Shown piece by piece: positions 7,111 to 11,512 of a stretch of 11,512 nt of DNA (positions are counted from its first letter, which is position 1; every line of letters starts with the position of its first letter). The DNA is from JBCCWR01 sp039193385 (GTDB lineage: Bacteria > Verrucomicrobiota > Verrucomicrobiia > Methylacidiphilales > JBCCWR01), in contig JBCCWR010000073.1 in NCBI GenBank assembly GCA_039193385.1, positions 1-11,512 of the forward strand, given 5' to 3'. The translations under genes and the position numbers were made by a program. The notes under the pieces are model-generated. The model ran no database searches. It had not been told where the DNA came from and saw nothing but the letters and a program-made list of their open reading frames with translations.

Positions 7111-8781
7111 TTACTCACTCGGACGGAATTCTTCTTCGATCTTATCAAACGCATCGCTCATTGTTCCTAGCAGGTCACCAGAACGCATGCTTTCAAGAGC
7201 CTGACGCTCTTTCTCCATCTGCTCAGGTGTGTAATCCACTGCCTTCATAGAAAGTCCAATGCGACGCTCCGTCTTATCAACCTTAATGACACGCGCTGAA
7301 ACATCATCACCTACCTTGAGAACATCTTTGACCCGCTCAACACGCTGATCGCTGATCTGGGAAATATGAACCAAACCATCAATCTCATCTGCCAGTTGAA
7401 CAAAGGCTCCAAAGCTAGCTACTTTAGTAACTTTACCTTCAACAAGGTCACCGATTTTATACTTCGCATCAATATCCTTCCATGGATCGTCCGCCAATTG
7501 TTTAACACCTAGGCTGATACGTTGGTTCTGCTTATCGATACCCAAAACCTGAGCTTCGATTTCTTCTCCTTTTTTGAGCACTTCAGAAGGATGATTAATC
7601 TTACGCGTCCAGGACAAATCAGAAACGTGAATCATACCATCAATCCCTTCTTCCAGCTCTACAAATGCGCCATAAGCTGTGAGGTTACGAATCACACCTT
7701 TAACAGAACGCTCTAGAGGGTATTTGAGGTGAATTTCATCCCAAGGGTTTTGTTCCGTCTGACGGATACTTAGAGAAAGTTTCTGCTCATCTTTACTGAC
7801 CTCTGTGACAACAGCATTCACTTCATCACCCGTAGTTAAAACATCGGACGCACGTGCCACACGCTTGGTCCAGGAAAGCTCGGAAACATGAACCAAGCCT
7901 TCCACGCCTTCTTCCAGCTCAATGAAAGCACCATAGGGGACCAGACTTGTAACTTTACCAGAGACCTCTTTACCCACGGGGTATTTCTCGGCAATTTTCT
8001 CCCAGGGATTTTCATGACGTTGTTTCAGACCCAAAGAAACACGCTCTTTGTCGCGGTCAATTTCTAACACCATCACATCAATTTCCTGTCCCATAGTAAG
8101 CTGCTCAGACGGATGATTGATACGCCCCCAGCTGATGTCGGTAATATGTAACAACCCATCCAGGCCATCCAAATCAATAAATGCGCCGAAGTCTGTGATA
8201 TTCTTGATCACGCCTTTGACCACAGAACCTTTTTCGATTGAAGAAAGCAGCTTTGAGCGTTTTTCCGCACGTTCTTCTTCAATAATTTCGCGGCGGGACA
8301 GAACGACATTTTTACGATCTTCGTTAACTTTAACGATCTTACATTCCAGAGTAGCATCCTCGTACTCTTTCAAATTTTTGGGCGGCATGATGTCGATTTG
8401 CGAAGCTGGCATAAATGCTTCAACGCCAACATTGAGCATCAGTCCCCCTTTAACGACCTTGCGCACACGTCCTTTGACGGTTCCGCCTTCGTTATAAATG
8501 ACCAGAATCTTGTCCCAATTTTGCTTTTGGGCAGCCTTCTGCCGGGAAAGGACGACCATGCCCTCATCATCTTCTAGGCGTTCCAGTAAGACTTCGATTT
8601 CCTGACCGACAGCAACTTCTTCAGGAATTTCAAATTCGTCCAGACTTACGACACCTTCCGACTTATAGCCGATGTCGATAACGACTTCTTTATTACGCTT
8701 TTCAATAATAGTTCCGTTAACAATGCTTCCTTCTTTAAAATTCTGCAGAGATGCAGCTAGAAGCTCTTCGAGATTTTTCAT
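7111..8781 (-). CDS. rpsA: 30S ribosomal protein S1
   Basis: S1 binds mRNA and helps the 30S subunit load and unfold it during initiation. The protein has 556 residues, almost exactly the length of the six-domain E. coli form (557). Six S1 (OB-fold) repeats are visible at about 17-81, 99-163, 185-254, 271-341, 358-428 and 445-514. The last four are the most regular, each with a GAF(I/V)xL core and GLVHVS/GMIHVS-like strand (for example DFGAFIDLDGLDGLLHITDIS). As is usual, the first two are more divergent and bind the ribosome. The linkers contain repeated NPW/DPW motifs (259, 346, 432). The tail is short and acidic. The ATG at 8781 gives a standard MKNLEELLAASLQNFKEG start. The bases before it contain no Shine-Dalgarno, which recalls E. 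coli rpsA, translated without a proper one and self-regulated. Transcription continues toward tyrS-dtd after a terminator. Confidence 0.97.
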   Translation of the reverse strand: MKNLEELLAASLQNFKEGSIVNGTIIEKRNKEVVIDIGYKSEGVVSLDEFEIPEEVAVGQEIEVLLERLEDDEGMVVLSRQKAAQKQNWDKILVIYNEGGTVKGRVRKVVKGGLMLNVGVEAFMPASQIDIMPPKNLKEYEDATLECKIVKVNEDRKNVVLSRREIIEEERAEKRSKLLSSIEKGSVVKGVIKNITDFGAFIDLDGLDGLLHITDISWGRINHPSEQLTMGQEIDVMVLEIDRDKERVSLGLKQRHENPWEKIAEKYPVGKEVSGKVTSLVPYGAFIELEEGVEGLVHVSELSWTKRVARASDVLTTGDEVNAVVTEVSKDEQKLSLSIRQTEQNPWDEIHLKYPLERSVKGVIRNLTAYGAFVELEEGIDGMIHVSDLSWTRKINHPSEVLKKGEEIEAQVLGIDKQNQRISLGVKQLADDPWKDIDAKYKIGDLVEGKVTKVASFGAFVQLADEIDGLVHISQISDQRVERVKDVLKVGDDVSARVIKVDKTERRIGLSMKAVDYTPEQMEKERQALESMRSGDLLGTMSDAFDKIEEEFRPSE

Positions 8782-8907
8782 GAGTTAATAGTGTGGCAGG
8801 AGTAGCTCTTTAGAAATAAGCCTTAAACCATGCCGGATTAGAATGCTGCTACGAGGTATTGCGCAGCAAGTTTAGGGTTGAGGTTAATAATATGTTTTAG
8901 TTAATTT

Positions 8908-8927
8908 ATATCCGCCACTGCGGATAT
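8908..8927. repeat. Perfect 8-bp inverted repeat (hairpin) in the rpsA upstream region
   Basis: ATATCCGC and GCGGATAT flank a 4-base CACT loop. On the plus strand a TTTTT run follows a few bases later, so it loosely resembles a terminator, but no plus-strand gene lies before it. It is about 127 bases upstream of the rpsA start. An operator or a leader structure for rpsA is equally possible. Confidence 0.55.
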
Positions 8928-9040
8928 CCACAGTTTTTAAACGGGCTATAACTAGTAGCTACGCCCTTCTTAATAAGCAAGTTATTTTTAAATCCTAGAA
9001 GAACCCGTATTTCCACCACCACCCGACGCTTTGCCTGACT

Positions 9041-9058
9041 AAACTTGATAAACTTGAT
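9041..9058 (+). repeat. Tandem 9-base direct repeat upstream of the Sel1 gene
   Basis: AAACTTGAT occurs twice head to tail with no mismatch, ending 38 bases before the chosen ATG. It could be a protein binding site in the promoter region or a slippage product. Confidence 0.5.
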
Positions 9059-9096
9059 CCTTGCGGACACCGTATCGCTGCTCTTTTATACACGGC

Positions 9097-10344
9097 ATGA
9101 GGTTCCATTTGCAGCGAGCCATAATTTTAATGTTTATATCAGTGCTCTTAACCAGCACGTTTCATATTTATGCCGTCGAAGATTTCCCTGACGTTTTTCA
9201 TACGGAACATCATTCAGCTATGCGAATTTTGTCTAAGGATGAATTTACCACCCTTCTGGCCGAACTCATGGCTCGTAGTGAACAAGGTGATATCGACGCA
9301 ATGCATGACATTGGATGGCTTTATGATCCGGCCAACCGACAAAGTCCTGAAAAAAATAACCATAAAGCCTATGCATGGTATACCAAGGCAGCCGAGAAAA
9401 AGCATACTTTAGCCAACCGCAAAGTGGGAGAGGCACTGCTAAAAAAAGGAGATACTGAATCTATCAAAAAAGGCCACACTTATCTTCGTAATGCTGCCAC
9501 AGCCAATGACACGACTGCCCAACGAATACTCGCAGAGCATCTGCTTCAGCAAAATGACATTCCATCTATTAAAGAAGCAGAAGAATTATTAATAAAAGCT
9601 GCAGAGGCTCATGATCCGGCAGCCTTAGTTTTATGGGCCGACTGTATACGCAAGGGAGTCTTTTCTGAACCAACACCTGCCAGCCTTCGTCATGCCTTTC
9701 ACTTAACTTCCCATGCCGCCGAATTACTCTACCCCCCTGCTATGCGCAGGCTCTACACACTTCATCATAAAGGTCTGGGCACCCATATGGATGAATCCAT
9801 CGCTATCGAATGGCTCAATCTTGCGGCTGAACTGGGCGACCCTGAAGCTCAAACAGAACTCGCTTACCACTACTGGAACACATCTGATATCACACCCAAC
9901 TACGAGCATATACGCCGCTGGCTCCTCAGCGCCGTAGCCGGAAGTAAGCCTATGCCACGGGCCGCTTATCTTCTAGGAACACTCTACGAAAATGGCCTGT
10001 CTGTTCCTCAGGACAGAAGTGAAGCTATCCGCTGGTATGCTACTGCAGCACGTAACGGTCATTATCAGTCTCAATTACTTATGCTCCATTTGGCTTATCA
10101 GGGTGTGGTGGGCGTATTCACCTACGAACAAGATTTAGTAAAATTACAAGCTGGGGCAGACTCGGGTAATCAGCTCGATCAATTTCTTCTAGGAAAGTTT
10201 TACGAAACAGGTTTCCCCAAATTTAAATTGGAAAAAAACCTGATACGCGCCCATCATTATTATGACATGGCCGCTCAACAAGGCCTGCCTGCTGCCATCG
10301 CTACAGTTGAAAAATTATCACTTCAAATACAATCTAAAAAATAG
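9097..10344 (+). CDS. Exported Sel1-like (TPR-type) repeat protein
   Basis: I chose the ATG at 9097 (415 residues) because it gives a good signal peptide: MRFHLQR, a hydrophobic core (about 8-21), and likely cleavage after Ala26 (HIYA-VED). A TTG at 9061 would add 12 residues in front with no benefit. The mature protein consists mainly of eight or nine Sel1-like repeats of about 36 residues, alpha-helical pairs of the TPR superfamily. Clear ones are at about 66-101 (GWLYDP...AYAWYTKAAE), 213-247 (KGLGTHMDESIAIEWLNLAAELGD), 287-321 (LLGTLYENG...AIRWYATAARNGH) and 358-397 (LLGKFYETG...HYYDMAAQQG); those between are degenerate. Such repeats mediate protein-protein contacts, and in bacteria often act in the periplasm or in envelope signalling; no enzyme domain is present. 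The next gene begins 6 bases after the stop, so they are co-transcribed. The specific partner is unknown. Confidence 0.88.
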   Translation: MRFHLQRAIILMFISVLLTSTFHIYAVEDFPDVFHTEHHSAMRILSKDEFTTLLAELMARSEQGDIDAMHDIGWLYDPANRQSPEKNNHKAYAWYTKAAEKKHTLANRKVGEALLKKGDTESIKKGHTYLRNAATANDTTAQRILAEHLLQQNDIPSIKEAEELLIKAAEAHDPAALVLWADCIRKGVFSEPTPASLRHAFHLTSHAAELLYPPAMRRLYTLHHKGLGTHMDESIAIEWLNLAAELGDPEAQTELAYHYWNTSDITPNYEHIRRWLLSAVAGSKPMPRAAYLLGTLYENGLSVPQDRSEAIRWYATAARNGHYQSQLLMLHLAYQGVVGVFTYEQDLVKLQAGADSGNQLDQFLLGKFYETGFPKFKLEKNLIRAHHYYDMAAQQGLPAAIATVEKLSLQIQSKK

Positions 10345-10350
10345 TCTACT

Positions 10351-11082
10351 ATGCCTCATACCACTATTGCTGATCAACTCATCGCCACGGCTCGCCAACT
10401 ATGCCAGAGCGTTGATACATTGAGTTTTTCTGCTCCCATCACCCACATCTATAATCCATTGAACTACGCTTGGAAAGGCCACGAGTCCTATATTTCAACT
10501 TATGGCCATAGCACCAAGAAAATTGTTTTTCTCGGCATGAATCCCGGTCCCTGGGGAATGGCACAGACAGGAGTACCCTTCGGAGAAATTTTCGCCGTGC
10601 GAGACTGGATGAAAATTTCGGCAAACATTGACAAACCATTAAACGAACACCCTAAACGCCTCATTGAAGGCTTTAAAACAACACGCTCAGAAGTAAGCGG
10701 TAAGCGTCTTTGGGGACTGTTTGCTCAACGCTTTAGCACACCCGCCCAATTTTTCCAGGACCACTTCGTTATCAACTACTGTCCACTCGTTTTCATGGAA
10801 GAAAGCTCACGAAATTTCACGCCAGACAAGCTCCCCGCAGCAGAAGCACAACAACTCCATAAAGTTTGTGATGCCCATCTACAAAACTGCATAGAGATTT
10901 TGAAGCCAGAGTGGATCATCGGTGTCGGAGGCTTCGCCCAAAAACGCGCCAAGGAATCTTTAAAAGGTATCGACATTCATCATGGCAAAGTTCTGCATCC
11001 CAGTCCGGCCAGTCCGGCGGCCAATCGAGGCTGGGGCGAAGCTGCCACCCGCCAGCTCATGGAACAAGGTATTTGGAAATAA
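10351..11082 (+). CDS. smug1: SMUG1-family uracil-DNA glycosylase
   Basis: SMUG1 excises uracil (and in animals 5-hydroxymethyluracil) from DNA, starting base excision repair. The 243-residue protein keeps both family motifs in near-vertebrate form. Motif 1 is GMNPGPWGMAQTGVPFG (62-78), differing from my memory of the human one by a single Trp for Phe, with the catalytic-pocket Asn at 64. Motif 2 is HPSPASPAANRGW (216-228), with His216 in the place of the catalytic His. VINYCPL (140-146) holds the Asn expected to read uracil, and RNFTPDKLP (154-162) and GVGGFAQKRA (191-200) also match the family. Length fits bacterial SMUG1; there is no signal peptide, so it is cytoplasmic. SMUG1 is rare and patchy in bacteria, known for example from Geobacter. 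It follows the Sel1 gene by 6 bases without a Shine-Dalgarno, suggesting translational coupling, but I see no functional link between the two. Confidence 0.93.
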   Translation: MPHTTIADQLIATARQLCQSVDTLSFSAPITHIYNPLNYAWKGHESYISTYGHSTKKIVFLGMNPGPWGMAQTGVPFGEIFAVRDWMKISANIDKPLNEHPKRLIEGFKTTRSEVSGKRLWGLFAQRFSTPAQFFQDHFVINYCPLVFMEESSRNFTPDKLPAAEAQQLHKVCDAHLQNCIEILKPEWIIGVGGFAQKRAKESLKGIDIHHGKVLHPSPASPAANRGWGEAATRQLMEQGIWK

Positions 11083-11108
11083 CAAAAATCTGTTTAGGTT
11101 GAAAATAT

Positions 11109-11512
11109 ATGTCCTGCTGCTCCGAACCTGAGTCTGAAGATAAAAAAACTCATATAAGTGAAACTGCTGCTTCCTGCTGCAGTTCGCAAAAAAACGAGAC
11201 GGTAAGCACCTCCTGCTGTGACGCAGGCACTACTTCAAAAAAGCAACGATTTGACTGGTTGCTATGGGGCTCCGCCTCCGTCATTGTCCTTTCTTATTTT
11301 ATCTATTTTTTGGGTGATCACGAAACTCAAAATGCCGCAGACTCACCTAACCAACTTCATATCTATACCTCCACCACATTTTCGCTTATGAATCAAATGT
11401 GGTGGGGAATCCTCATGGGCATTATTGTCTCTGGTATTCTCAGCCATATTCCACGGGAATTTGTCATCGCCACATTGGGACGTGGTGGAAATTTTACCGG
11501 CTTGTTACGGGC
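11109..11512 (+). CDS. N-terminal part of a putative permease (ArsP_1/DUF318-like) with three Cys-Cys pairs, 3' truncated
   Basis: The frame is open from the ATG at 11109 to the window end (134 codons plus two bases), so the gene continues outside. The first 48 residues are polar and contain three evenly framed Cys pairs: SCCS at 2-5, SCCS at 22-25 and SCCD at 35-38. A membrane helix follows (about 49-68, WLLWGSASVIVLSYFIYFLG), a short polar loop, then a second helix (about 96-112). The last visible stretch, SHIPREFVIATLGRGGNFTGLLR, resembles the conserved start of the predicted permease family that includes ArsP, an exporter of trivalent organoarsenicals; this call is from memory and rests on a short segment. 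Paired cysteines would suit binding of a soft metal or metalloid (inference). It starts 26 bases after the SMUG1 stop, with a weak AGG 10 bases before the ATG, and could belong to the same transcript. Confidence 0.68.
   Translation, partial: MSCCSEPESEDKKTHISETAASCCSSQKNETVSTSCCDAGTTSKKQRFDWLLWGSASVIVLSYFIYFLGDHETQNAADSPNQLHIYTSTTFSLMNQMWWGILMGIIVSGILSHIPREFVIATLGRGGNFTGLLR

Larger units (their letters stand above)
8782..9096. other. Divergent intergenic region between rpsA and the Sel1-repeat gene
   Basis: These 315 bases should hold the rpsA promoter and leader (minus strand) and the promoter of the Sel1 gene (plus strand). I see no coding frame and no -35/-10 pair that I would defend on either strand. 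What is visible: a perfect hairpin at 8908-8927, a longer-range inverted repeat TGCTGC/GCAGCA (8844-8849 with 8863-8868) that would fold in the rpsA leader, a GGGC/GCCC pair (8943-8946 with 8963-8966), and a 9-base tandem repeat at 9041-9058. The leader structures could serve S1 autoregulation, but this is only inference. Confidence 0.45.

Noticed and set aside
8924..8932. DnaA-box-like ATATCCACA (one mismatch to TTATCCACA)
   Set aside because: It is a single copy, overlaps the hairpin, and no other boxes, dnaA or dnaN are nearby; not evidence for an origin.
9061..9096. TTG start for the Sel1-repeat protein
   Set aside because: The ATG at 9097 begins directly before a normal signal peptide; the extra 12 residues add nothing.
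11001..11018. Tandem CAGTCCGGC repeat inside the SMUG1 gene
   Set aside because: It encodes part of the catalytic HPSP motif, whose length matches the family, so it is not an expansion.

Overview
The window looks like chromosomal DNA from the Verrucomicrobiota. The strongest reason is a locus at the left end whose two anchor proteins match, from memory and without a search, the 'Verru_Chthon cassette' proteins A and B. These are large pilin-like and pseudopilin proteins known almost only from Verrucomicrobium, Chthoniobacter and relatives. Moderate G+C, a six-domain ribosomal protein S1 and a general lack of Shine-Dalgarno sequences fit this, but I cannot name a genus.

Layout. (1) 2-5250, plus strand: a secretion/pseudopilin locus. 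It holds the 3' end of one cassette-A-like gene (cut by the left edge), a 260-base spacer, a complete 1109-residue cassette-A protein, a secreted protein of about 265 residues that I do not recognise, and a cassette-B-type prepilin. The cut gene and the complete A gene share an almost identical C-terminal domain of about 54 residues. (2) 5322-8781, minus strand, read rpsA -> tyrS -> dtd: ribosomal protein S1, tyrosyl-tRNA synthetase and D-aminoacyl-tRNA deacylase. A clear intrinsic terminator lies after rpsA; tyrS and dtd are 4 bases apart and surely co-transcribed. (3) 8782-9096: a divergent intergenic region with a perfect hairpin and a 9-base tandem repeat. (4) 9097-11512, plus strand: an exported Sel1-repeat protein, a SMUG1-type uracil-DNA glycosylase 6 bases later, and the start of a permease (ArsP_1/DUF318-like) with three N-terminal Cys-Cys pairs, cut by the right edge.

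How the genes work together. In block 1 the A and B proteins probably enter the inner membrane by their N-terminal helices and are built into, or exported by, a type IV pilus or type II secretion-like machine encoded elsewhere. Block 2 is translation: TyrRS charges tRNA-Tyr and Dtd removes D-Tyr mischarged by the same enzyme. The three genes of block 4 are closely spaced, but I see no functional link between them.

The best candidates for something under-described are the pseudopilin locus (duplicated A tail, missing C and D partners in the window, orphan secreted protein between A and B) and the cysteine-pair tail on the permease. I saw no tRNA, rRNA, CRISPR array, insertion sequence or phage gene.
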